This document shows positions 9,489 through 20,382 of a stretch of 47,730 nucleotides of DNA, one piece after another. The notes under the pieces are model-generated. The model ran no database searches, was not told where the DNA came from, and saw only the letters and a program-made list of their open reading frames with translations. The stretch comes from Terriglobia bacterium (GTDB taxonomy: Bacteria; Acidobacteriota; Terriglobia; Bryobacterales; Bryobacteraceae), in NCBI GenBank assembly GCA_010084195.1, contig RGPS01000017.1, positions 1 to 47,730 on the forward strand. Reading direction: 5' to 3'. The stretch's first letter is position 1, and every line of letters begins with the position of its first letter. A program made the position numbers and the translations under genes.

Positions 9489-9911
9489 TCAGCGCCTCAC
9501 CACGCGGAACGACTCAGCCGCCAGACGTCCGGTTTTTTCCTCGATCTCGAGCCGGAAAGTGTGGTCTTCCAAGGTGTGGAAATGTCGAAAAACGCCGCTT
9601 GCAAGTTCGGTTGGCCCCAGTTCAATCCTTCGGTTCGAATTGCCTGAGACGACATAAAGTCTGGCTCGCCGCGCCATTCGGATCGCGGTGGCACGGGGAT
9701 TCCAGGAGACGAGCCACCCCTCCGGCTGCAGTTCCACGGTGAGGGCCAGAGGTGTCTGGGGCTCCTGGTTTGCCAGTCGCGGCAGCATGGCGACGACAGT
9801 CAGCGCCACAACCATAGCTGCAGCCAGAGGCCACCAGCTGCGGAAAGAGCGCCAGATTTCGGGAACGGGCCGAATCAGATCTTCATCCTCTCTCAGCAGA
9901 AGACGCGCCAT
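9489..9911 (-). CDS. Small single-pass membrane protein, unknown function
   Basis: A 140-residue protein with a cytoplasmic N-terminus (MARLLLREDEDLIRPVPEIW), one membrane segment at about 29-48 (WWPLAAAMVVALTVVAMLP) and a C-terminal domain of about 85 residues with alternating hydrophobic residues that looks like a small beta-sandwich (LALTVELQPEGWLVSWNP, then FRLEIEEKTGRLAAESFRVVRR). I do not recognise the family. It converges on the TIGR03435 gene, with only 4 bases between the stops, and diverges from the first TonB-dependent receptor. Similar proteins accompany sigma-factor genes in Acidobacteria, but none is adjacent here. Confidence 0.6.
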   Translation of the reverse strand: MARLLLREDEDLIRPVPEIWRSFRSWWPLAAAMVVALTVVAMLPRLANQEPQTPLALTVELQPEGWLVSWNPRATAIRMARRARLYVVSGNSNRRIELGPTELASGVFRHFHTLEDHTFRLEIEEKTGRLAAESFRVVRR

Positions 9912-10062
9912 CTGCCGGGGACGGTTCCGTCCTGCAGCATGGGTGAATTGTATTTAATGAACGGCCAAAGTTGAAATTTGAATCAGACACGCAACACGGC
10001 AGTAACCAGATTTTCACAGAGAGGAGATATCATAAACAGTACGGGGCATATCAAAAAAACTT

Positions 10063-13176
<3,114 letters not shown>

Positions 13177-13199
13177 GGCTGAGTCAAATTCGTAAATGT

Positions 13200-13242
13200 T
13201 TCGGGCCGGGAGTCACAATGACTCCCGGCCCGAAGTGTTTTT
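13200..13242 (+). terminator. Rho-independent terminator of the first TonB-dependent receptor
   Basis: A perfect 16-bp stem (TTCGGGCCGGGAGTCA and its complement, 13200-13215 and 13219-13234) with a CAA loop is followed by GTGTTTTT. Confidence 0.93.
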
Positions 13243-13270
13243 AGGCAAATTTCACAATTACTCTAGTCCG

Positions 13271-13443
13271 GGGTGTGGGGCCAGGATAGCATCCTGGCCG
13301 CCTGTCGCCCACAGGCACCCGCGCCCCCGGGGCGCGTTGCCGGGTCGGCAATCTGACAGTAAGTTGCCTGCCTGGCCCACATACAGACTGGTTTCTACTC
13401 AAAGGTGCACGACGGCCCGGGCTCAATGGTAGAGCCATCCGGG
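13271..13443. other. Hairpin-dense intergenic region, possible structured RNA or repeat remnant
   Basis: No gene is supported between the receptor terminator and the convergent TauE/SafE gene. Successive hairpins are GGCCAGGAT/ATCCTGGCC (13279-13299), GCCTGT/ACAGGC (13300-13316), CGCGCC/GGCGCG (13320-13336), TTGCCG/CGGCAA (13337-13351), and a nested CCCG/CGGG plus GGCTC/GAGCC pair (13416-13443). The 13274-13285 segment can also pair with 13371-13381 with one bulge. Strand and transcription are unknown. Confidence 0.4.
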
Positions 13444-13470
13444 AGGCTTCAGCTTTGATTCGATGGGCGT

Positions 13471-14193
13471 TCAGCGCAGATCAAACACGAGGGACTTGAT
13501 GGCCAGAAGTGCCACGGCTGTCGTGAAGATCCGCCTCAACCAGATTTCTGGTAGCTTTCTTGCGAATTTGGCTCCCAGGAAGGCTCCGGCGAAAGCGGTT
13601 CCTCCCAGGACGCCTGCGAGCGGCCAGTTGATGGCACCGTGCAGGGCGAAAACGAGTGCGGCTATGAGTGACGACGCCAGATTCAAGATTCGGGCCAGCG
13701 CAATGGATCGCAGGAATGAGTAGCCGAAGAAGAAGGTAAATGCCGCCACCAGCATAGTCACGTAACCGCCGCTGAAGAAGCCCCCGTAAACTGCCAGCAC
13801 CAGGGCGGCGACGTAGCCCGCGCCGAGCCGCCAACGGGGAGGTGTGGCCCCCGTGCGGCGGGGAGAGACTACGAGGAACAACAGGACGGCCAGCATGGCT
13901 GCGGGCACCACCAGGCGCAATACGGAGACCGATACCAACAGCATCAGAAAGGCCCCGGCTGCAGACCCAGCCAGAGTAATCACCACCAGACGTGCCATGC
14001 GCCGTGTGCTTCCCGGATCCTCGCCGTGAAAGCCCAGGCTGCTGCCGAAGTTCATTGCAACCAGCAGCGCCATATTCGTGGCGATGGCGGCACGGGGTTC
14101 GATGCCGAACTGAATCATCAGCGGCACCGTCAGCAGGGAAGTCGCGCCGGTCGCCGACGTGAGGGTGCAGACGGCGAACATGCTGAGGCTCAA
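13471..14193 (-). CDS. TauE/SafE-family membrane transporter (sulfite/anion exporter family)
   Basis: A roughly 240-residue multi-pass inner-membrane protein. The N-terminal TSATGATSLLTVPLMIQFGI followed by AAIATNMALLVAMNFGSSLGF, and a second repeat-like half with YVAALVLAVYGGFFSGGYVTM, are typical of TauE/SafE transporters, which export sulfite, sulfoacetate or related anions. About 7-8 membrane segments are visible. The TTG start at 14193 is a guess, because in-frame upstream codons offer no ATG or GTG. A pair of abutting inverted repeats lies 39-74 bases upstream of it, followed by a TAAAAT that could be the -10 box. The substrate is unknown. Confidence 0.82.
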   Translation of the reverse strand: MSLSMFAVCTLTSATGATSLLTVPLMIQFGIEPRAAIATNMALLVAMNFGSSLGFHGEDPGSTRRMARLVVITLAGSAAGAFLMLLVSVSVLRLVVPAAMLAVLLFLVVSPRRTGATPPRWRLGAGYVAALVLAVYGGFFSGGYVTMLVAAFTFFFGYSFLRSIALARILNLASSLIAALVFALHGAINWPLAGVLGGTAFAGAFLGAKFARKLPEIWLRRIFTTAVALLAIKSLVFDLR

Positions 14194-14220
14194 CGGAATG
14201 AGATGGGGAGGCAGGTCTCT

Positions 14221-14226
14221 ATTTTA
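14221..14226 (-). promoter_or_regulatory. Possible -10 box of the TauE/SafE gene
   Basis: Read on the minus strand this is TAAAAT, a 5/6 match to TATAAT, about 28 bases from the predicted start. No good -35 is seen; the expected position falls inside the paired inverted repeat, which would fit an activator- or repressor-controlled promoter. Confidence 0.3.
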
Positions 14227-14231
14227 CGAGT

Positions 14232-14267
14232 CAGGTATCACTTCACCTGCAGGTGTCTGAGTACCTG
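14232..14267. promoter_or_regulatory. Paired inverted repeats CAGGT-N8-ACCTG, candidate operator
   Basis: Two abutting 18-bp copies (14232-14249 and 14250-14267) each read CAGGT-N8-ACCTG, and together form a dyad centred on CACCTGCAGGTG. An outer AGGCAGGT (14209-14216) and ACCTGCCT (14263-14270) can also pair. The site lies between the bicupin and the TauE/SafE gene, upstream of the latter. Confidence 0.5.
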
Positions 14268-14356
14268 CCTGGATAGCGCCGACAAGCGTGCATTCCGGAT
14301 CACCAGTTCCGGCGTTGTGTTCGCCAGCTACGCGGTTGGCCGGGGACAACGGAGCA

Positions 14357-15205
14357 CTACTTGACGAGTTGTGTGTCCAGGGCCCACTTGGTTCGCGCAA
14401 TGCCGACAACCATAAGTTCGAGATCACCCGTGCCGGTGTTTTCGAGGGAGTGGACTTCGTTCAGGTGAACGGGGACAGCGTCTCCCTTGTGGACCGGGGA
14501 AGTCTCCGCACCCACGTGGGCGATGCCATCACCCGCCATCACGTAGTAGAACTCCTCGACGCCTTCATGCCGCTCCTTAGGTGATGATCCACCTTTCGGT
14601 ACATTGACATGGTCGACATAGGACCAGTTGGTGTTGAAGACATCGGGCGGCAGCGCGCGGCGATACTGCACACCGTTGGCCGGCTTCAGGAGGGTCTTGT
14701 CGAGCAGCATGTGGATGAAGGTGGGGATCGGGTCGAGCGGCACACCGACGCGCGGGTCGCCGAGGTTGAAAGCGTCGTACTTGCCCTTGGTGTTGCTGAC
14801 GTTGATGTTCATCCACTGGAGGGGCTTGTCGGTAGCGTTGTAGATGGCGTGCGAATGTCCGGCGCGGCAGAGTGCTCCGGCGGGGGCCTTCAGGGTAGAC
14901 GTGCGACCGTCGATGGTGAATTGCGCTTCGCCTTCCAGCACGACAAACATCTCTTCGCACTGGTTGTGGAAGTGGACGCCGATGCCGCTCTTCGGATTGA
15001 TGATGCCGCGGTGCAGGAAGAAGAGATTGGTATTGAAGTCCGGCGAATTAAACATTGCCAGGTAGTCCATACTGCCCGCGCCGTCATGCACGGCTGGGGC
15101 ATGGCGGTACTTAGCGGGGTCATTGTGGGCGATCCGGGATGCCAGGGGCTCGCGGGCGAGCAGCAGAACGGCGGGTAGCAGGAGGCAGAAAAAGTTGCGC
15201 TTCAT
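14357..15205 (-). CDS. Secreted two-cupin-domain protein
   Basis: A 282-residue bicupin. The start at 15205 (MKRNFFCLLLPAVLLLAREPLAS) gives a clean signal peptide, so periplasmic location is likely. The first cupin has GIGVHFHNQCEEMFVVLEGEAQFTI with metal-binding-type H-x-H and E, then HSHAIYN. The second has RHEGVEEFYYVMAGDGIAHVG and DAVPVHLNEVHSLEN. Cupins bind a metal and act as isomerases, dioxygenases or ligand-binding proteins; the reaction here is unknown. No ribosome site is visible before the ATG. A minus-strand TATAAT (15216-15221) overlaps the stop of the upstream cas6-like gene, which ends 11 bases before this start, so the two may form an operon or this gene may have a very short leader. 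Confidence 0.85.
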   Translation of the reverse strand: MKRNFFCLLLPAVLLLAREPLASRIAHNDPAKYRHAPAVHDGAGSMDYLAMFNSPDFNTNLFFLHRGIINPKSGIGVHFHNQCEEMFVVLEGEAQFTIDGRTSTLKAPAGALCRAGHSHAIYNATDKPLQWMNINVSNTKGKYDAFNLGDPRVGVPLDPIPTFIHMLLDKTLLKPANGVQYRRALPPDVFNTNWSYVDHVNVPKGGSSPKERHEGVEEFYYVMAGDGIAHVGAETSPVHKGDAVPVHLNEVHSLENTGTGDLELMVVGIARTKWALDTQLVK

Positions 15206-15216
15206 TTCGACAGCGA

Positions 15217-16101
15217 TTATATATCGAAGGCTTCTATATGCAACAGCCGTATCTCGCCCTGACCCCAAACCGCATGGCGTCCAACTCCGGTTGCCTCCGC
15301 CGCCTGGAGCCACGGCAGGAACTCTGCCAGGTCTCCCTCATAGGTTGCCGTTCCCATAAAACCACCGAGTTCGTGGGTCTGGCCTGTGCGGGTACTGTAC
15401 CGGGTTGTGCTGCTTGTTTGGATCTCGCAAGCGGTCATTTGGATTTGAGCGGCACGCTCGCCCATGGCGCGAAAGTCGAACTGTGCCAGGCCTGGTCCGT
15501 AGAGGGTCTGCAACGTGGAGACGCGGTCACGGATTCGGCCAAACAGGGTAGGGAAACGGGGTTCCGTGGCCAGCGAGCCGTGCGTCTTCAGTTCAGTTGG
15601 GGTAAGAAATTCAAGCTTTACGGCAGCCACTTTCCGGGGCGCGGCAGTGAGTTCACGGTCGTGATGTTGCACCTCCGCAGCGACGAGGCGAACCCGGGCC
15701 CTGGTGGGGCCGAGACCATGGTCTTCGAGGGATGCGAAGGTACGCTGCAGGTGTGGCGGCACCAGCGGATCGGGAGTGAACACGTTCATCCCAAACCTGA
15801 AGTTGTCACCGGGTTCCACGTGGAGGCCGTCGAGATGCCGGGCGCGAAACACGAAAGGTCTGGGAATATTGGCCAGGCCACTGGGCAGGGCAACCGCTGA
15901 CGCAGGTTCGAACACACGGGCATAGAGGCAGGTTGCGTTTTGGGGGCACGCCTGTGCTCCGGGGCAGGCAGGCGGGCATGCCAGTTTTCGCGACAGCACG
16001 CCCAGTGCTCCGCGGAGCATGTTGGCACTGAGCAGGGACGGGAAAATCACGCGCTCCAGAGCGGTGAAGTGGAAGTTCAGCCGCTGCCAGGAGAAGCACA
16101 T
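15217..16101 (-). CDS. cas6: Orphan Cas6-like RAMP endoribonuclease
   Basis: A 294-residue protein that matches the CRISPR_Cas6 (PF10040-type) pattern. It begins with a RAMP-like strand (RLNFHFTALERVIFPSLLSANMLRGALG), carries a four-cysteine cluster C42, C46, C52, C58 ending in CLYARVFEP as in many Cas6 homologues, and ends with GGFMGTATYEG (246-256), PWLQAAEATGVG and the glycine-rich loop GRHAVWGQGEIRL (274-286). Cas6 cleaves CRISPR precursor RNA within its repeats. No CRISPR array and no other cas gene is present in the window, so this is an orphan here. It diverges from the secreted-protein gene at 16135 and is followed by the bicupin. It could serve a distant array or have another RNA target. 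The catalytic histidine was not identified with certainty. Confidence 0.78.
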   Translation of the reverse strand: MCFSWQRLNFHFTALERVIFPSLLSANMLRGALGVLSRKLACPPACPGAQACPQNATCLYARVFEPASAVALPSGLANIPRPFVFRARHLDGLHVEPGDNFRFGMNVFTPDPLVPPHLQRTFASLEDHGLGPTRARVRLVAAEVQHHDRELTAAPRKVAAVKLEFLTPTELKTHGSLATEPRFPTLFGRIRDRVSTLQTLYGPGLAQFDFRAMGERAAQIQMTACEIQTSSTTRYSTRTGQTHELGGFMGTATYEGDLAEFLPWLQAAEATGVGRHAVWGQGEIRLLHIEAFDI

Positions 16102-16134
16102 TCAACCGCGATGGTAGCAGGGCAGCGTAAACTG

Positions 16135-16713
16135 ATGCTTGTGCGGGTCCTTCTGTCAGCTCTGTTTGGCCTGGTGCTGTGCGGGGCGACAGACGACGTA
16201 CGCCCGCCTGACGCTCGTTCGGCGCATGACAAGATCCGCGTCCTGCGAACCGGCAAGCCCCCTGCCGGTACCCGGATTCTGCTTAGCGGGTCGGAACTGC
16301 GAGCCTGGGTGCAGGACGAAGCGGCGTATTGGGCCTCGTTTGGGGCCACCAACCTCCGATTTACTCTGGCGCAGGGACGGGCCACTGCCGTGGGAGATAT
16401 CAACTTCCTGAAAGCCCACAAGGCTGCCACCGGGCAGGAAGCGAACTGGCTTCTGAAGAACCTGTTCAGCGGCACGAGGCCGGTCTCGGTGACAGCTCGG
16501 TTCTCATCGGCTGGCGGCAAGGGACGGGTGGATGTGGAGCGGGTGGAAGTGAATGGAATTTCAGTGGAGGGCGTGGCTCTCGACTACCTGATTCAGGACT
16601 ACGTAAAGCCCAATTTCGCGGACGCCAGAGTGAGCGAATGGTTCCCGATGGACTTCCGGGTTGACCACTTCACCGTCGCACCATCCGGCGTCACAGTCGT
16701 CATTGGAAAATAG
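16135..16713 (+). CDS. Secreted protein of unknown function
   Basis: A 192-residue protein with a signal peptide (MLVRVLLSALFGLVLCGATDD), possibly a lipoprotein because of the LVLCG box. The mature part has alternating strands such as NLRFTLAQGRATAVGDINFL and VSVTARFSSAGGKGRVDVERVEVNGI, and ends FRVDHFTVAPSGVTVVIGK. The pattern recalls LmeA/SMP-type lipid-binding proteins, but this is only a resemblance. ATG 16135 was preferred to ATG 16111 because it gives a standard signal peptide. The gene diverges from the cas6-like gene and is 5 bases upstream of the DUF481 gene, so an operon with it is likely. Confidence 0.7.
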   Translation: MLVRVLLSALFGLVLCGATDDVRPPDARSAHDKIRVLRTGKPPAGTRILLSGSELRAWVQDEAAYWASFGATNLRFTLAQGRATAVGDINFLKAHKAATGQEANWLLKNLFSGTRPVSVTARFSSAGGKGRVDVERVEVNGISVEGVALDYLIQDYVKPNFADARVSEWFPMDFRVDHFTVAPSGVTVVIGK

Positions 16714-16718
16714 AAAAG

Positions 16719-17750
16719 ATGCAGAGTTCTCGCGCCTGGCGAGCGGTTTTTCTGCTTGCCACTACCTCTGCTTTTGCTGATCAGATTACTCTCAAGAACG
16801 GAGACCGCATCACCGGCACGGTGGTGAAGAAAGACGGTGCGAATCTTATTATCAAGAGCGACCTGTTCGGCCTGATTACCGCTGCGTGGGACAAGGTGGA
16901 GTCGGTGCAGGGTGCCGGTGCCGTCTATGTGACGAATAAGGACGGCAAGACTGCCGAGGGCGCGGTTTCGCTGGCCAACGGCATGCTCGAAATTGCGGGA
17001 CAACGACTTCCTGCCGGTGACGTGACTGCCATCCGTCATGGAGACGAACAGAAGGCCTTCGAACGTCTGCAGGCACCGGGCTGGGGGCAGCTCTGGGCGG
17101 GGACCGGGACGGCGGGCTGGGCGGGCAGCGCGGGTAACGCCAAGACGCTCACGTTCACCACTGGGCTGAAGGCGACACGCGCTACCATGCACGACAAGAC
17201 TACTGTTTACTTCAACAGCATCAAGGCGTCGGCCCTGATTGGCAGCAGAAGCGCGGGGACCGCGGAGGCGGTTCGCGGTGGGTTTGGATATGACCACAAC
17301 TTCAGTCCCCGGTTGTTCGTCAGCACGTTTAACGACTACGAATACGACAAGTTCCAGAACCTGGACTTACGGTTTGTGGCCGGCGGCGGTTTCGGTTTCC
17401 ATGCCCGCAACACTTCGCGGATGAAGCTGGACGTTTTGGGGGGCGGTGACTTTAACCATTCGGCCTTCGCCACTTTCACCAGGAAGTCTGGCGAAGCTTA
17501 CTACGGCAATGACTTCCAGTTCAGGCTGAACGGTAACACCACCATGTTCCAGACGGCTCGGATGTTCAACGACCTGACGAACACGGGCCAGTATCGTGTG
17601 AATTTTGACGCCGGCGCGTCAGTGAAGATCGCGAAATGGCCGAACTGGAATGTGTCGCTGAGCGACCGCTACCTGAATACGCCGTCGCCTGGGCGGAAGT
17701 CGAACGATGTCCTTTATACGACCGGCTTCGGCATCTCATTCGCGCATTGA
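16719..17750 (+). CDS. DUF481-family outer-membrane-like protein
   Basis: A 343-residue secreted protein. After a signal peptide (ending near ATTSAFADQ) comes DQITLKNGDRITGTVVKKDG, a short strand repeat common at the start of these proteins, then a DUF481 (YdiY-like) region from about residue 125 to the end with alternating beta-strands and many Tyr/Phe residues (GFGYDHNFSPRLFVSTFNDYEYDKFQNL). It is probably a small beta-barrel or beta-rich envelope protein and ends in GFGISFAH. DUF481 proteins have no firmly known role; some are induced by acid or salt. Confidence 0.87.
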   Translation: MQSSRAWRAVFLLATTSAFADQITLKNGDRITGTVVKKDGANLIIKSDLFGLITAAWDKVESVQGAGAVYVTNKDGKTAEGAVSLANGMLEIAGQRLPAGDVTAIRHGDEQKAFERLQAPGWGQLWAGTGTAGWAGSAGNAKTLTFTTGLKATRATMHDKTTVYFNSIKASALIGSRSAGTAEAVRGGFGYDHNFSPRLFVSTFNDYEYDKFQNLDLRFVAGGGFGFHARNTSRMKLDVLGGGDFNHSAFATFTRKSGEAYYGNDFQFRLNGNTTMFQTARMFNDLTNTGQYRVNFDAGASVKIAKWPNWNVSLSDRYLNTPSPGRKSNDVLYTTGFGISFAH

Positions 17751-17965
17751 ACCTTCTAACCGGGCATACCCGGAAGCAAACGGTGTCTACCCGAAAATGG
17801 CGGGATCAGGCCAGGAAGTCTTAGCGGCCTTGGCGTCTTTGCGTGCCCAATGAGACGGGCCCCCATCGCGCCAGGCCAAAGCCCACGCCTCCGCCAAGTG
17901 CGTCCAAAGAGGCATCGGGAGAACCAGGCCCGCAGGGCGAGCAGGGGCGTATTCGGTGGTCGGAA
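17751..17965. other. Intergenic region without a clear feature
   Basis: This 215-base stretch lies between two convergent genes. It holds a weak hairpin CCGGG-CATA-CCCGG at 17760-17773 but no T-run. The remaining GC-rich sequence has no gene I can support. Confidence 0.5.
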
Positions 17966-18952
17966 CTACTTAGCTGCTGACGCGGACCAGGCCTTGTAGA
18001 GTTCGCCCACTTTGGCCTCCGCAGCATCGCCGGGGTGGATGACAACGCGGTACTTGAAGTGGAGCTTGTCGCCTGGCTTCATCGTCAGTTCGCCTTTGTG
18101 GTCCTTGTTCTTCTGGAAGTCATGCAGGCCGAAGATGTTGTTGGCGAACAGGCCATAACCACGGATATGCCAGTAGGCAGGGAAACGCGGATTTCCGGGG
18201 GTGTCGAAGATGGCGACGCCAAGCTGCTGGTTCTCGACGGTACCCGACACGTCCATCCACTCGGAGGCCTTGCCCCAGCATTCGGCTTCCAGGCGGCAAC
18301 CCTGCGCGTTGGTCATGATGCCGGTGCGCTTCGGTTCCGCAGGCGCTTTCGTGCCGGGTTCTTCGAGACCAGCCGCGAGACGAATGCCGAAAACACCGTC
18401 CTTCTCATCGCCCCAGGTGACGTCGGTTTTTGCGGTCATCACGAAGTCAAAATCCACGATACGATTCTTGCCGGTACCGGAATGGAAGGTCATTTTGCGG
18501 TCTTCGGTCATCACGACCACGCCGTCCAGCTGTTTCCACTCGGCGGTGAAGGCTATCTCGCCGGTCTTGCCCTTTACCGTCGATGTCGGGGCGCCGGTCA
18601 CAAAGATGTGGCCGATCTTGCCCTTGTACTTCGGGTCTTTTTCGTAGGCGAATTCGTTGTTCCAGTAGTCGTAGCCGTTTACGGACTGGTGCGCGAACCA
18701 CATGGACCGCTGGTGGGGGTGGTCGGTGAGTTCGCCTTCCTTTTTATCCATGGGAAAGCCGCGCGTGACCGCAGTTCCGGAGGCAGCCCGGAGGGGGTGC
18801 AGGTAGGGCTTGGGCTGCTCAGGGCCGTAGAAGAATGTGGTGTAGGGCTTGCCATCGATTTCAACGCCAATTTGATTGGTGCCCTGTTTGATGGCTACCT
18901 GACTGAAGGCAGGAATGAGGGCGACCAGGCCCAGTGCAAACGACTTGTACAT
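17966..18952 (-). CDS. PmoA-like (DUF6807) secreted protein
   Basis: A 328-residue protein with a signal peptide (MYKSFALGLVALIPAFSQ). The family signature is clear: GKPYTTFFYGPEQPKPYLHPLRAASGTAVTRGFPMD, then DHPHQRSMWFAHQSVNGYDYWN, and near the end AYWHIRGYGLFANNIFGLHDF. The name PmoA is used in databases for this family, but there is no sign of methane oxidation here; the fold is predicted to be beta-rich and the genes usually occur in carbohydrate loci. It starts 36 bases downstream of the MFS transporter stop on the same strand, so uptake of a compound and its periplasmic handling may be coupled. Confidence 0.88.
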   Translation of the reverse strand: MYKSFALGLVALIPAFSQVAIKQGTNQIGVEIDGKPYTTFFYGPEQPKPYLHPLRAASGTAVTRGFPMDKKEGELTDHPHQRSMWFAHQSVNGYDYWNNEFAYEKDPKYKGKIGHIFVTGAPTSTVKGKTGEIAFTAEWKQLDGVVVMTEDRKMTFHSGTGKNRIVDFDFVMTAKTDVTWGDEKDGVFGIRLAAGLEEPGTKAPAEPKRTGIMTNAQGCRLEAECWGKASEWMDVSGTVENQQLGVAIFDTPGNPRFPAYWHIRGYGLFANNIFGLHDFQKNKDHKGELTMKPGDKLHFKYRVVIHPGDAAEAKVGELYKAWSASAAK

Positions 18953-18988
18953 GTAAATCAGTAAACCACACTTGGTGCCGGTGAGGCG

Positions 18989-20173
18989 TTACGGTTCGCA
19001 GGCTTCGGCGTATTCGGCAAGCGTCGCGTCGGCGATGGGCGGTGCGGTTCGGAAGAAGACGAAGAAGCCAATGGCCGCTGCGGCAATGAGCGAAACGGCG
19101 GCCATGGTGAATGCCGCTGAGTAGCCGTAGCGTTCCGAGATGTTGCCGGCGGCGAAGGAACTCATGCCGACGAACAGGTCGTAGAAAGCGCTCAGGACCC
19201 CGACGGCGGTGCCGTGTTCATTGGAGGGTGTGCGGCGCAGGACCGTTCCGGCAACCGACGACCAGGGAAAGGAAAAGCCGAGGCCCAGCAGGGCTGCCGC
19301 ACAGACGGCAACCACGGGGCCGGGGCCACTGGCGATGATCAGGAGGCCGACGGCCATGCACGCAATACCTCCAAAGAAGGTGATGGCGGGGTGGATTCGA
19401 TCCGGCAGCCCCCCGAAGAAGAAACGTGAGACCAGGATGAAGCCGGCGTAGGCTGAAAAAGCTGCGCCGCCGGAATTGCCGTGTTTCGCCAGGTGCAGGA
19501 TCAGGAAGCCGGTAATGACGGGGTAGTGGACATTGATGAAGCCGATGGCGAAGCCGGGCTTAATGAGGCTGACGGGCAGCCAGTTGCGTCGCTTGGGGTA
19601 CGGGTCGGGCTTATAGGCTTCGGGAACCCGGGCCAGTATGACGAACGCGATAGCCGCCAGCACCGCCTGCATGATGGCGGCGCGTTGGAATGTCCCCAGC
19701 CAATGGCCGACCACCGGGCCTGCGGCGATGCCTCCCCAAATACCGGTGGAGACGTATCCGAGCGCCTGACCACTGCGGGCTACGCCGCCCAGTTCTACGG
19801 CCCATGCCGCAGCGCCGGTGTAGAGGCACGCTTCGCCGAACCCCTGCAGGATGCGACCGAGGTAGGCTCCGGGAATACCGATGGGCAGGATGTAGGCGAG
19901 ACCGGCGAAACCACAACTTGCGAGACCGGTGAGGAAGGCAATTTTTCTTCCCCTGTTGTCGGCCAGGGGGCCGGAGAAGAATCTGCCGCCCAGAGCCACA
20001 AACGAGAAGATGCCAATAACGAAGCCGACCGTGCGGTCGCTCCCGCCCAGATCGTGCCGGATGTGCGGTGCCATTTGGGGCAGGACGGTACCCATGCCGA
20101 GAAAACCGAGGAAAGTCGCGAGGATCAGCGACCAGAAGAGGAGGCCGAAGTCACGAGGGGAATAGGACGCCAT
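18989..20173 (-). CDS. Major facilitator superfamily transporter
   Basis: A 394-residue inner-membrane permease with about 12 predicted segments. The MFS motif between helices 2 and 3 is GGRFFSGPLADNRGRKIAFLTG (residues 57-78), with a corresponding GGLPDRIHP motif in the second half. The N-terminus MASYSPRDFGLLFWSLILATFLGFLGMGTVLP is typical. The substrate cannot be inferred from sequence; the next gene encodes a PmoA-like secreted protein, which suggests a sugar or related compound. The 209 bases upstream, up to the two-component system, hold only short GC-rich hairpins, so the promoter is unclear. Confidence 0.92.
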   Translation of the reverse strand: MASYSPRDFGLLFWSLILATFLGFLGMGTVLPQMAPHIRHDLGGSDRTVGFVIGIFSFVALGGRFFSGPLADNRGRKIAFLTGLASCGFAGLAYILPIGIPGAYLGRILQGFGEACLYTGAAAWAVELGGVARSGQALGYVSTGIWGGIAAGPVVGHWLGTFQRAAIMQAVLAAIAFVILARVPEAYKPDPYPKRRNWLPVSLIKPGFAIGFINVHYPVITGFLILHLAKHGNSGGAAFSAYAGFILVSRFFFGGLPDRIHPAITFFGGIACMAVGLLIIASGPGPVVAVCAAALLGLGFSFPWSSVAGTVLRRTPSNEHGTAVGVLSAFYDLFVGMSSFAAGNISERYGYSAAFTMAAVSLIAAAAIGFFVFFRTAPPIADATLAEYAEACEP

Positions 20174-20382
20174 ATATTAGTTTAGCTGTCGCCCTTCGCG
20201 TTTCGCGCCAGCTTCTGTTCCGGCAGCCTTTGGGGGCAGTGGGACCGGTTGCCTGATCGTGGGCTGGTGCTCTCCTGCGGGCGGGGTTAGCGCCGCCGTC
20301 ACTGGGTAGGAATACGCGCGGTCCTTCGGGCCTTGGCCGTCGATACTTCCGTGCGGTCCGATTCCGCCGGCTTTGGAGCCGG
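20174..20382. other. Intergenic region with a stop-adjacent hairpin
   Basis: The only clear element is CCGGCT-TTGG-AGCCGG at 20367-20382, immediately after the stop of the response regulator gene on the minus strand. It has no T-run, so it is at best a weak terminator. Confidence 0.4.

Noticed and set aside
13418..13436. tRNA-like D-arm sequence GGCTCAATGGTAGAGC
   Set aside because: No acceptor stem, anticodon arm or T-arm with GGTTCGA can be built around it.
17821..18045. Short minus-strand frame overlapping the end of the PmoA-like gene
   Set aside because: It overlaps a recognised gene in another frame and has no ribosome site or domain.
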